Assembly (NCBI GenBank): GCA_040394475.1
Contig: JBEBSD010000022.1
Coordinates: forward strand, 18,265 to 82,264
DNA from: JBEBSD01 sp040394475
Lineage (GTDB): Bacteria; Bacteroidota; Bacteroidia; Cytophagales; Spirosomataceae
Direction: 5' to 3'
Length of the DNA stretch: 64,000 nt
Part shown: positions 35,902-43,195 of the stretch, one piece after another
Position numbering within the stretch: position 1 is the stretch's first letter
How the letters are laid out: the number at the start of each line of letters is the position of its first letter
The notes under the pieces: generated by a model
What the model was told of the DNA's origin: nothing
The model's input: the letters and a program-made list of their open reading frames with translations, nothing else
The model's database searches: none
Translations under genes and position numbers: made by a program

Positions 35902-36975
35902 TTAAATACGCCGCAGGATTTCAGCTCCGATTGCCTCCGTATTCAGGATAAAGGCATCCGGCGTTGTCGCGTCGGCGATGTCGCGCGTCCTGAACCCGGC
36001 CTTCAGCACCTGGTCGACAGCAGCAATAATCGCTTCCGATTCCGCCTTCAATCCCAGGGAAATATCCAGCAGCAAAGCAGCCGACAGCACGGAAGCCATC
36101 GGGTTGGCCAATCCTTTGCCGGTAATATCATGGGCCGAACCGTGAATGGGTTCGTAAACACCGGTACTGTCGCCTACTGAAGCAGAAGCCAGCATCCCCA
36201 TCGACCCGGCAATCTGGCTTGCCTCATCGGTTAAGATGTCCCCGAACAAGTTGGCTGTCACCACCACATCAAAACGACGCGGGTCTTTTATCAGCAGCAT
36301 CGCAGCGGCATCTACAAACTGGTGCTCTACTTCGATATCGGGATATTCCGGCGCGATCGCCTGTATTACTTCTCTCCACAAACGGCTTGTTTCCAACACA
36401 TTTGCCTTGTCAACCGACATCAGCTTTTTCCGGCGAGTGCGTGCTGCTTCGAAGGCCTTGCGGGCAATCCGCTCGACTTCAAACTTGCTGTATACTGCGA
36501 TGTCATATGCGGTATTGCCGTCGTCTTTCCTTCCTTTCTCACCAAAATAGATATCCCCTGTCAGCTCCCGGAAAAACAGGATATCGGCTCCCCGCAATAT
36601 TTCAGGTTTGATGGAAGACGATTCCAGGAGTTCATCAAAGAGTTTAATAGGCCGCAGGTTGGCATACAGTCCCAGCTCTTTCCGCATACGCAGCAAGCCC
36701 TGCTCCGGCCGCACCTTTGCATGCGGGTCATTATCATATTTCGGATGGCCCACCGCACCGAACAGTACAGCATCAGAAGCCCTCATCTTCTCGAGCGTTT
36801 CTTCCGGCAGCGGGTCGCCCGTCGCCTCGATGGCCACATGCCCGATCAATGCTTCGTCAAAAATGAAGGTGTGGCCGTATTTTTCTGCTATTTTTTCTAA
36901 CACTTTTTTACCGACAGAAGTAACTTCTGTGCCGATCCCGTCGCCGGGGACAATAAGGATTTTATGGGTTGCCAT
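35902..36975 (-). CDS. leuB: 3-isopropylmalate dehydrogenase
   Basis: LeuB oxidatively decarboxylates 3-isopropylmalate with NAD+. The 357-aa product has the family motifs VPGDGIGTEV (residues about 9-18), GAVGHPKYD, LGLYANLRP, RELTGDIYFGEKG, the catalytic Lys in SVDKANVLETSRLWR, NLFGDILTDEASQIAGSMG (metal Asp residues) and YEPIHGSAHDI, where the last segment fits NAD rather than NADP use. It is transcribed toward leuA, but a promoter and attenuator lie between them. leuC and leuD are not in the window. The 290 bases upstream (36976-37265) hold no feature I can name. Confidence 0.95.
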   Translation of the reverse strand: MATHKILIVPGDGIGTEVTSVGKKVLEKIAEKYGHTFIFDEALIGHVAIEATGDPLPEETLEKMRASDAVLFGAVGHPKYDNDPHAKVRPEQGLLRMRKELGLYANLRPIKLFDELLESSSIKPEILRGADILFFRELTGDIYFGEKGRKDDGNTAYDIAVYSKFEVERIARKAFEAARTRRKKLMSVDKANVLETSRLWREVIQAIAPEYPDIEVEHQFVDAAAMLLIKDPRRFDVVVTANLFGDILTDEASQIAGSMGMLASASVGDSTGVYEPIHGSAHDITGKGLANPMASVLSAALLLDISLGLKAESEAIIAAVDQVLKAGFRTRDIADATTPDAFILNTEAIGAEILRRI

Positions 36976-37265
36976 CAGTTAAAATTAATGCATAGCGGCA
37001 GCCATGCGGATTATTGGGTCATTTAAAAAGGTTGCTCATGAATGAGTCTGATGCTGCAATTCCGCCCGCGGGTTAGCAGGTAATCAGCAGTATCCTGTCC
37101 GTTTTACAGACAGAAATTCCATCACATGGCCAGTACTTCACGGGTCTCTTGCCTGTTACTTTCAAAGACGCGGCGCCGGTAAAACGCCCTGCCGGCTCCC
37201 GCAGTCGTACAAGATCGCCGGGAAAACCGTTCGATGGTCCGTCCCCTTCTTTCTTCGTCAGTGGT

Positions 37266-37730
37266 TTATTTCAGGGAATTGATCCACCCGGCAATTTTAA
37301 TAATATCTTCTGCCGCCACGTGTGCAAGCGGCGCCATCGGCGGATAGTCGGGCCAGTGTTCCGGTTTCGGATTATGCACCAACTCCACCATTTGTTCGGG
37401 CGTGTAGTTACGTTTGGCTATATCGGCAAATGAAGGCCCGATCAGCCGCTCATTCGGTCTGTGACACACCGAGCATGTATTGTTTTCCAGGAGCGTTGCA
37501 ATTTCAGCAGACGGGGCCGGGAAAGCAGCGGCAGTCGCGACTACCGGTCGGTTGGCCCGGGTTTCCGCCCAGGCAATACTATCGGCCACTACTGCCTCCG
37601 CTTCGCGGTCCATCCGGTTTTTACCGTAATATTTATCATATGCTTCGCGGGTCTCCGCAGATGAGCAGGCCATCCACCCCATGGCAGAGAGCATTATCAG
37701 TGTTAAAGAAAAAAAACGATTGGTGGTCAT
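37266..37730 (-). CDS. Exported mono-haem cytochrome c
   Basis: From ATG 37730 the protein has 154 aa; an in-frame ATG four codons earlier is also possible. A hydrophobic signal region ends at MGWMAC, which could be a degenerate lipobox. A charged, Ala-rich linker follows. The haem-binding CSVCH motif lies at residues 86-90, and the probable axial Met is in YPPMAPL about 42 residues later, as in small class I cytochromes c. The role is electron transfer in the periplasm or at the outer face of the inner membrane; the partner is unknown. It is flanked by leuB and the ribosomal gene cluster without obvious linkage. Confidence 0.85.
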   Translation of the reverse strand: MTTNRFFSLTLIMLSAMGWMACSSAETREAYDKYYGKNRMDREAEAVVADSIAWAETRANRPVVATAAAFPAPSAEIATLLENNTCSVCHRPNERLIGPSFADIAKRNYTPEQMVELVHNPKPEHWPDYPPMAPLAHVAAEDIIKIAGWINSLK

Positions 37731-37861
37731 CTTACAGTTCATTGCACTATTAAATCGGTTAACTAATTGTGGTAGCAGTATCGGTAAAAATCCTTCCTAT
37801 AAAGGCGCCACGAACTTACTAAAAAAATACGAAAACCTGTCAAATCATTCTGTTTTGTAGG

Positions 37862-37896
37862 GCGCTGCCGCCGGCCTGCAGGGGGGGAGGCAGCGC
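37862..37896. repeat. Strong GC hairpin upstream of rpmG
   Basis: GCGCTGCC (37862-37869) pairs with GGCAGCGC (37889-37896) around a loop that includes seven consecutive G. Eight T follow after a 7-base gap on the plus strand. There is no plus-strand gene upstream to terminate, so the role is unclear. Confidence 0.55.
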
Positions 37897-37943
37897 ATTC
37901 TACTTTTTTTTCATATCCTAATACTAATTTCAAAATAAACATT

Positions 37944-37951
37944 TATCTTTG
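37944..37951 (+). promoter_or_regulatory. Putative -7 element of the rpmG promoter
   Basis: TATCTTTG matches the Bacteroidota TAnnTTTG consensus and lies 30 bases before the rpmG ATG. No good -33 box is seen at the expected distance, which is tolerated in strong ribosomal promoters of the phylum. Confidence 0.45.
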
Positions 37952-37980
37952 CAGTCCGAAATTGAAAACTACAAAAGGCA

Positions 37981-38163
37981 ATGGCTAAGAAAGGCAATAG
38001 AGTTCAGGTTATTCTGGAGTGTACTGAACAAAAGGCGACAGGGGTTCCCGGAGCATCGCGTTATATTACAACAAAGAACCGCAAAAACACGCCCGGACGG
38101 ATTGAGCTCAAGAAGTTTAACCCTTTCCTGAGAAAGGTAACCGTTCATAAAGAAATCAAGTAA
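37981..38163 (+). CDS. rpmG: 50S ribosomal protein L33
   Basis: This 60-aa basic protein has the L33 signature: VQVILECTEQ, SRYITTKNRKNTP and LKKFNPFLRKVTVHKE. It lacks the CxxC pairs of zinc-type L33; a single Cys remains. It is followed 23 bases later by the DUF4295 gene, the usual order in Bacteroidota. rpmB, which commonly precedes it, is not present upstream. Confidence 0.95.
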   Translation: MAKKGNRVQVILECTEQKATGVPGASRYITTKNRKNTPGRIELKKFNPFLRKVTVHKEIK

Positions 38164-38186
38164 ATCATCTATTATAAGATAAAGCA

Positions 38187-38339
38187 ATGGCAAAGAAAGT
38201 AGTTGCAACCCTGAAAAAAGAAGGGGGAAAAGCATATGCAAAGGTGATCAAGGCGGTAAAGTCACCCAAGACCGGAGCCTATACCTTTAAAGAAGAGATC
38301 GTGGCACTGGACGCTGTACAAAACGCACTGAAGAACTAA
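38187..38339 (+). CDS. DUF4295 family small basic protein
   Basis: ATG at 38187 opens a 50-codon frame (starting MAKKVVATLKKE, ending AVQNALKN) with many lysines. It belongs to the Bacteroidota-specific DUF4295 family, encoded between rpmG and ftsY in many genomes. A ribosome-associated role is inferred from its size, charge and location, not from direct evidence. A strong terminator at 38371 closes the rpmG-DUF4295 unit. Confidence 0.88.
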   Translation: MAKKVVATLKKEGGKAYAKVIKAVKSPKTGAYTFKEEIVALDAVQNALKN

Positions 38340-38370
38340 GTCGTTTTTTGTACGGAAAGGTTTTTTGCGT

Positions 38371-38396
38371 AAAAGTCCCCCACAGGGACTTTTTTT
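38371..38396 (+). terminator. Rho-independent terminator after rpmG-DUF4295
   Basis: AAAAGTCCC (38371-38379) pairs perfectly with GGGACTTTT (38385-38393) around a 5-base loop, and the T tract continues to 38396. It lies 32 bases after the DUF4295 stop. Confidence 0.9.
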
Positions 38397-38517
38397 GTTT
38401 TAAATTTGGCCATCTCTGCCCGGCGCCTGCTCACACGGGAGTACCGGCACAGGTTCAGGCACTAACCAGTTGTTAACGCATTTTCCATGGTTCCGGCCAT
38501 GTGTACTCACTACTAGC

Positions 38518-39474
38518 ATGGGCATATTCGGATTTTTCTCCAAAGACAAAAAGGAATCCCTCGACAAAGGGCTCGAGAAGTCTAAGGAAAGTATTTTTGG
38601 CAAACTATCGCGTGCGCTGGTCGGAAAGTCCACTGTCGATGAAGAAGTATTGGATGAACTGGAAGAAATCCTGATCAGTTCCGATGTGGGCGTTGAAACA
38701 ACCGTTAAAATCATCGGTCGTATTGAAAGCCGGGTGGCCCGGGACAAATACACGGGCACCGACGAACTGGACCGCATCCTGCAGGAAGAGGTGGCCGCCT
38801 TGTTAATGGAAAACAAGTCGGTGGCTGTTCCGGATAGTTTTGAAACCGAACACCTGCCCAAACCGTATGTCATCATGGTAGTAGGCGTTAATGGCGTCGG
38901 AAAAACCACTACAATCGGAAAACTTGCCCACCAGTTTCAGCAACGGGGGCGCAAGGTGGTCCTGGGCGCAGCCGATACCTTCCGTGCAGCGGCGGTGGAC
39001 CAGTTGAAGTTATGGGGCCAGCGGGTAAATGTTCCGGTGATCGAACACGGTATGAATACGGACCCTTCGGCTGTCGCTTTCGATGCCCTTAAAAAAGGAG
39101 TGGAAATCGATGCGGATGTCATTATCATCGATACCGCGGGGCGCTTGCATACGAAAGTCAACCTGATGAACGAACTGACCAAAATCAAGCGGGTGATGCA
39201 AAAGGTGCTCCCGGATGCGCCGCACGAGGTCCTGCTGGTGCTCGATGGCAGCACCGGGCAAAACGCCGTCATCCAGGCGCGGGAGTTTACCAAAGCCACC
39301 GATGTGACGTCGCTGGCCATTACCAAACTGGACGGAACAGCCAAAGGCGGAGTCGTTATCGGAATTTCCGATGAGTTCCGGATTCCGGTAAAATACATTG
39401 GCGTCGGGGAGAAAATGGAAGATTTGCAAGTATTTGACCGGGAACAATTTGTAGATTCCCTGTTTAAAAAGTAA
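38518..39474 (+). CDS. ftsY: Signal recognition particle receptor FtsY
   Basis: FtsY is the GTPase receptor that docks SRP-ribosome complexes at the inner membrane. The start at 38518 (MGIFGFFSKDKKESL, 318 aa) gives the usual short amphipathic N-terminus of Bacteroidota FtsY without the acidic A domain; an earlier in-frame start would add an unrelated tail. The N domain spans about residues 1-110, then the NG GTPase has GVNGVGKTTTIGKLA (P-loop, about 125-139), the insertion-box AADTFRAAAVDQL, DTAGRLHTKVNLM, TKLDGTAKGG and GVGEKMEDL. A -7-like TAAATTTG sits at 38401-38408, just after the preceding terminator, so ftsY may have its own promoter. Confidence 0.95.
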   Translation: MGIFGFFSKDKKESLDKGLEKSKESIFGKLSRALVGKSTVDEEVLDELEEILISSDVGVETTVKIIGRIESRVARDKYTGTDELDRILQEEVAALLMENKSVAVPDSFETEHLPKPYVIMVVGVNGVGKTTTIGKLAHQFQQRGRKVVLGAADTFRAAAVDQLKLWGQRVNVPVIEHGMNTDPSAVAFDALKKGVEIDADVIIIDTAGRLHTKVNLMNELTKIKRVMQKVLPDAPHEVLLVLDGSTGQNAVIQAREFTKATDVTSLAITKLDGTAKGGVVIGISDEFRIPVKYIGVGEKMEDLQVFDREQFVDSLFKK

Positions 39475-39500
39475 AAAGAGGTACGGGATGGGGTCGGAAA

Positions 39501-39541
39501 TGGTCTGTGGAGACACAGACCATGGAACACAGACCATGGCC
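39501..39541. repeat. TGGTCTGTG palindromic repeat, copy 1 with extra half-site
   Basis: TGGTCTGTG-GAGA-CACAGACCA is a perfect 9-bp inverted repeat (39501-39522). A further half-site CACAGACCATGG follows at 39528-39539. The same 9-bp arms with a TCTT loop recur at 63956-63977. It lies between ftsY and the cysteine hydrolase gene. Confidence 0.85.
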
Positions 39542-39592
39542 GTGGAAAATAAGTGTATTCCCGGGATGTCCCGGAAGTTCTGGTTTGCTGCA

Positions 39593-40375
39593 ATGACTCT
39601 CAAGAAGACAGTTCTGCTGATAATCGATGCGCAATACGATTTTTGCCATGCGGAAGGCGCCCTGTTTGTCCCCGGGGCCGACACGGATATCCGGAGGCTT
39701 GCCGCGCTCATCCACCGGGCTCCACCGGACCGGATCATCGTAACGCTTGACACGCATCAGCTGCTGGATATTTCCCATCCGGGTTTCTGGCGCGATGCCG
39801 GGGGGAATCCGCCGCCGCCTTTTACCCCTGTTTCCGCCCGGGATGTACAGGAAGGCCGCTGGACCCCCTTGTGGAATCCCGGACAGGTGCTGGATTACCT
39901 GCTGCAGCTGGAGGCCCAGAATGAATTCAGCCATTTTATCTGGCCGGAACACTGTGTCATCGGAACCCGTGGAGCCGCCCTCGACTCCTTACTGGCGGAG
40001 ACGCTTCGGCAATGGGTTCATGCAACGGGAAAAAATTACGACGTTTTAGTGAAGGGAACAAATCCGTTTACGGAGCATTTCGGGCTTTTCCAGGCACAGA
40101 TTCCGCTTTCCGGCGCACCCGAAACCCAACCCAACCGGAAATTGCTTGAAACCCTGGCCACCGCCGGGACAATCCTGATCGGCGGAGAAGCCCGCTCGCA
40201 TTGTGTGGCTACCAGTGTGAAGCAACTGATGCACCTCGCCCCGCATCTGATCTCCCGTACCATCGTGCTTACGGATTGCATGTCGGACGTAACCGGACTC
40301 GGGCATCTGGCAGACCCTATTTTCGAAGAAGCACGGGACCGCGGTATCCGTTTTCAGAAATCCGATGAAGTCTGA
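39593..40375 (+). CDS. Cysteine hydrolase of the isochorismatase/nicotinamidase superfamily
   Basis: From ATG 39593 the product has 260 aa and begins MTLKKTVLLIIDAQYDFC, where the Asp of DAQ is the first catalytic residue. The catalytic Lys fits VKGTNPF (about residue 151) and the nucleophile Cys fits GGEARSHCVATSV (about 204-205); VIGTRGAAL and TDCMSD are typical of nicotinamidase-like members. Starting earlier would run through the palindromic repeat. It is about 50 residues longer than E. coli PncA, so nicotinamidase is possible but not assured. No NAD genes are nearby. The M3 peptidase gene follows after 40 bases. Confidence 0.8.
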   Translation: MTLKKTVLLIIDAQYDFCHAEGALFVPGADTDIRRLAALIHRAPPDRIIVTLDTHQLLDISHPGFWRDAGGNPPPPFTPVSARDVQEGRWTPLWNPGQVLDYLLQLEAQNEFSHFIWPEHCVIGTRGAALDSLLAETLRQWVHATGKNYDVLVKGTNPFTEHFGLFQAQIPLSGAPETQPNRKLLETLATAGTILIGGEARSHCVATSVKQLMHLAPHLISRTIVLTDCMSDVTGLGHLADPIFEEARDRGIRFQKSDEV

Positions 40376-40415
40376 TTGTTAGTTGATCCATCACGAATTT
40401 TAGCATTAGTTGACC

Positions 40416-42140
40416 ATGACACCTACTGACCTGCTGCTTCCGGAACGTCCGGCACGCTCTTTTCTTGGAGAATCCTTTCATTTTACCTCCTGGGAGACGC
40501 TTCAACCTTTGTATGACGATCTGAAAAACCGGAAAATCACTTCTCCGGAGGCATTGAAACAATGGTTTCAGGACCGGAGTGAACTGGAATCCTTCTTATC
40601 TGAAGATTTTGCCTGGCGGTATATCCGGCAGACCTGTGACACCGGTAATGAAGCACTCGTACAGGCGCTCCAGTTTTTCATTACCGAGATACAGCCGCAC
40701 CTGATCGCCTACGGGAACGAACTGGACCTGAAGGCGCTGAACCATCCTGATCTCGAGGCCCTGACAGACAACGGATATCCCGTTATGCTCCGCAGTATGC
40801 GGCAATCGATTGAGATCTTCCGGGAAGAGAATATCCCGCTGCAGACAGCCGCGCAATCGGAAGAACGCAAGTACGGCGCCATTGCCGGCGCCATGACGGT
40901 CACGCTGGACGGGGAAGAAATGACCTTGCAGAAGGCCGGCGACCGCCTGCAGGCCACCGACCGGAACGTACGGAAAACTGCCTGGAGGGCTATTGCCGAA
41001 AGACGCTATCAGGATCACGGAGCGTTAGACGAGCTGCTCAGTAAGCTCGTACAGCTTCGCGACGAGATGGGCAGAAACGCCGGCTTTGCCAATTACCGGG
41101 ACTACATGTTTGCGGCAATGGGCCGTTTTGACTATACCCCTCAGGATTGTTTTGATTTTCACGACGCCGTGGCGGAAGCCGTGGTCCCCATCCTCCATAC
41201 ACTGGCAGAAAAGCGGAAGGCGGCGCTGGACCTGGATGTGCTTCGCCCCTGGGACCTGAAAGTTGACACCGAAGGCCGTCCGCCTTTAAAACCGTTTGAA
41301 AGCGGGGAAGACTTATTGCAGAAAACCATTCGCTGCTTTACCCGGCTGGACCCCTTCCTGGGCGACTGCCTGCGGATCCTGAAAGCCATGGACCATCTGG
41401 ACCTGGAATCCAGGAAAGGCAAGGCTCCCGGAGGATATAACTACCCGCTTTCAGAAATTGGCGTCCCCTTTATTTTCATGAATGCTACCTCCAACCTGCG
41501 GGATATGGTGACGCTACTGCACGAAGGAGGGCATGCCGTTCATTCGCTGGTCACCCGTAAACTGGCCCTGAACGCCTTCAAAAACACGCCCTCCGAAGTA
41601 GCCGAACTGGCTTCCATGTCAATGGAATTGCTCACAATGGATTATTGGGATGAATTTTTCCCTGCCCGGGAAGACCTGGTCAGAGCCAAGCGCCAACACC
41701 TGGAATCCCTGCTGGAAACCCTTCCCTGGGTGGCGACGGTCGACAAATTCCAGCACTGGCTGTATGAAAACCCACAGCACAGCCCCGAAGAAAGAATCCA
41801 TGCATGGAGCGTCATTTACCAAACCTTCTCCGATCCCGTTACGGATTGGTCAGGACTGGAGCCTTTCCGGGATTATGCCTGGCAGCGCCAGCTCCACATT
41901 TACGAGGTTCCGTTTTACTATATCGAGTATGGAATTGCGCAGTTAGGAGCTATCGGGGTATGGCGCAATTACCGGGAAAACCCGGAAACAGGTTTGCAGG
42001 CTTACCTCAACGCGTTGAAACTCGGGTATACGGCCCCCATTACCGAAATTTACGCTACAGCCAATATTCCATTCAATTTCTCCCGGGAGTACATCCGGGA
42101 ACTGATGGATTTCGTTAAGAAAGAATTAGAAAATTTATAA
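40416..42140 (+). CDS. M3-family oligoendopeptidase (PepF-like)
   Basis: The 574-aa protein is a zinc metallopeptidase of the M3 family, predicted to be cytoplasmic and to cut short peptides. The active site is seen as LLHEGGHAVHSL with zinc ligands His369 and His373 and catalytic Glu370; the third ligand Glu lies in the following helix (PSEVAELASMSME). The preceding helical half (residues 1-350) forms the lid of the family. The ATG at 40416 is chosen over a TTG two codons upstream. Length is near that of PepF-type enzymes (about 560-600 aa). Confidence 0.92.
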   Translation: MTPTDLLLPERPARSFLGESFHFTSWETLQPLYDDLKNRKITSPEALKQWFQDRSELESFLSEDFAWRYIRQTCDTGNEALVQALQFFITEIQPHLIAYGNELDLKALNHPDLEALTDNGYPVMLRSMRQSIEIFREENIPLQTAAQSEERKYGAIAGAMTVTLDGEEMTLQKAGDRLQATDRNVRKTAWRAIAERRYQDHGALDELLSKLVQLRDEMGRNAGFANYRDYMFAAMGRFDYTPQDCFDFHDAVAEAVVPILHTLAEKRKAALDLDVLRPWDLKVDTEGRPPLKPFESGEDLLQKTIRCFTRLDPFLGDCLRILKAMDHLDLESRKGKAPGGYNYPLSEIGVPFIFMNATSNLRDMVTLLHEGGHAVHSLVTRKLALNAFKNTPSEVAELASMSMELLTMDYWDEFFPAREDLVRAKRQHLESLLETLPWVATVDKFQHWLYENPQHSPEERIHAWSVIYQTFSDPVTDWSGLEPFRDYAWQRQLHIYEVPFYYIEYGIAQLGAIGVWRNYRENPETGLQAYLNALKLGYTAPITEIYATANIPFNFSREYIRELMDFVKKELENL

Positions 42141-42165
42141 ATATTCAGAAATCGGCCATTACAAT

Positions 42166-42197
42166 TTTGACTATCAGCGAAATGTGACCTATTTTTG
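42166..42197 (+). promoter_or_regulatory. Consensus Bacteroidota promoter for the small lipoprotein gene
   Basis: TTTG (42166-42169) and TATTTTTG (42190-42197) are separated by 20 bases, an exact match to the phylum's TTTG / TAnnTTTG arrangement. The predicted start is about 26 bases before the lipoprotein ATG at 42230. Confidence 0.78.
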
Positions 42198-42229
42198 TGC
42201 AGTATTATTTCAATCGGATTTCGAAAAAT

Positions 42230-42475
42230 ATGAATATTAAGTCTGTAGTAGCATTGGTTGCCGGAGTTGCCCTGCTCTCGTCCTGTGATTATCAACAATA
42301 CAATCGCGCACAACAAGTGGACAAGCGTGCTAACAGTCAATGGGTATATGGAGTACATCCGGATTCCTCTGCCAAGCAATTATCGTATACGTATACAGAG
42401 CGGCCCGAACTGGAGCTGAAAGCGAACGATCTTCGTCAAAAACTATACGGCGACCCTAAGGTGTACCTAAAGTAA
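42230..42475 (+). CDS. Small lipoprotein of unknown function
   Basis: ATG 42230 gives 81 aa. Residues 1-18 are a lipoprotein signal ending LLSSC, with the lipidated Cys at 19. The mature part (about 63 aa) is polar and charged (YQQYNRAQQVDKRAN, TERPELELKANDLRQKL) with no recognised family. It has its own consensus promoter and a strong terminator, so it is a compact, well-expressed monocistronic unit. This supports a real gene despite its size. Function unknown. Confidence 0.75.
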   Translation: MNIKSVVALVAGVALLSSCDYQQYNRAQQVDKRANSQWVYGVHPDSSAKQLSYTYTERPELELKANDLRQKLYGDPKVYLK

Positions 42476-42496
42476 CTACCTTTGTTCCCCAATTAC

Positions 42497-42530
42497 AGCG
42501 CCTTCGTTCTCAGGAACGGAGGCGCTTTTG
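42497..42530 (+). terminator. Rho-independent terminator after the small lipoprotein gene
   Basis: A 13-bp stem (arms 42497-42509 and 42514-42526, one G-U pair) with a 4-base loop (TCAG) leads into TTTTG. It lies 22 bases after the lipoprotein stop. Confidence 0.88.
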
Positions 42531-42542
42531 CTTGTGTTTTGA

Positions 42543-42840
42543 CCTGATTCAAAAAATGTAACACGGAGTTGCACGAAGAAAAAGCACGGAGAAATCACAG
42601 AGCAAATGAGCGGATACCGACCGTCCGGTGCTCGACAACCCGATACTGTCAAGAATAAGATAGGGGAAATTGCGTATGGGCCTGATTCAAAAAAATGTAA
42701 CACGGAGTTGCCCAGAGAAAAAGCACGGAGTTACGCAGAGAAAATGGGCCGATACCGGCCACCGGGCTGCCGGCAGCCCGGTGGCCGGCAGCCCGATGCT
42801 GATAAAGATAAAGATAAAGATAAGGTCCGGGAAATTGACA
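42543..42840. repeat. Tandemly duplicated ACACGGAG-type element (two diverged units)
   Basis: Unit 1 (about 42543-42680) and unit 2 (about 42681-42840) share the same order of parts. CCTGATTC plus an A-run and ATGTAACACGGAGTTGC comes first, then A-rich CACGGAG blocks, a GATACCG segment, CCCGATRCTG and finally GGGAAATTG. Unit 2 is longer because it contains a 34-bp palindrome and an expanded ATAAAG tandem (four copies near 42801-42822). The element fills the first half of the 720-base gene-free region 42476-43195. Confidence 0.8.
42755..42788. repeat. Perfect 34-bp GC palindrome
   Basis: Arms 42755-42771 and 42772-42788 are exactly complementary with no spacer, centred on CTGCC/GGCAG. It lies inside the second ACACGGAG unit and would extrude as a very stable hairpin. 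Another partial arm (GGCAGCCCGATGCTG) follows. Confidence 0.85.
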
Positions 42841-42959
42841 AACCCCGAAGGGGTGAAATCGGCCACGAGTTGGAGCCCTCAATCGGGAGACCCGTTGTGA
42901 TACCGCCTCCGCCAGAGTCGTCCATGAAGGCCTCCCGCCAAAGCCCCGATCCGAAACTC

Positions 42960-43023
42960 AGACATTTTCTCTCTGTGCTTTTTCTCCGTGTTTTTCCTCC
43001 GTGTACCTCCGTGTTATTTTGGG
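42960..43023. repeat. Inverted copy of the ACACGGAG-type repeat
   Basis: Read on the minus strand this gives AACACGGAGGTACACGGAGG, then AACACGGAG, GCACAGAG and AGAAAATG, i.e. the same blocks as at 33725 but inverted. With the copies at 42543 and 42681 it brackets about 280 bases that contain CCCCGAAGGGG, a short hairpin, and no gene. The remaining bases to 43195 show nothing I can name. Confidence 0.75.
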
Positions 43024-43195
43024 GATGACCCGCCAAAGCCCATTGAATAGACACCTTTTTCCGACTTGCCCGGCAATCCCTTAGCCGTATTTCAATAAAT
43101 TATATTCCGGAAGTACAACTATTATTTTATTTGCTTTACTTTACTGCGTAAACAAACAGTTAGATATCCCATCCAATAAGTGGCTATTCCTCCGT

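Noticed and set aside
36976..37265. Possible small gene upstream of leuB
   Set aside because: The only open frame runs into the antisense of the cytochrome gene, with no start context or family resemblance.
42606..43028. 140-codon plus-strand open frame between the lipoprotein and SGNH genes
   Set aside because: It runs through the duplicated ACACGGAG element, the 34-bp palindrome and the inverted repeat copy; the translation is low-complexity and repeat-derived.
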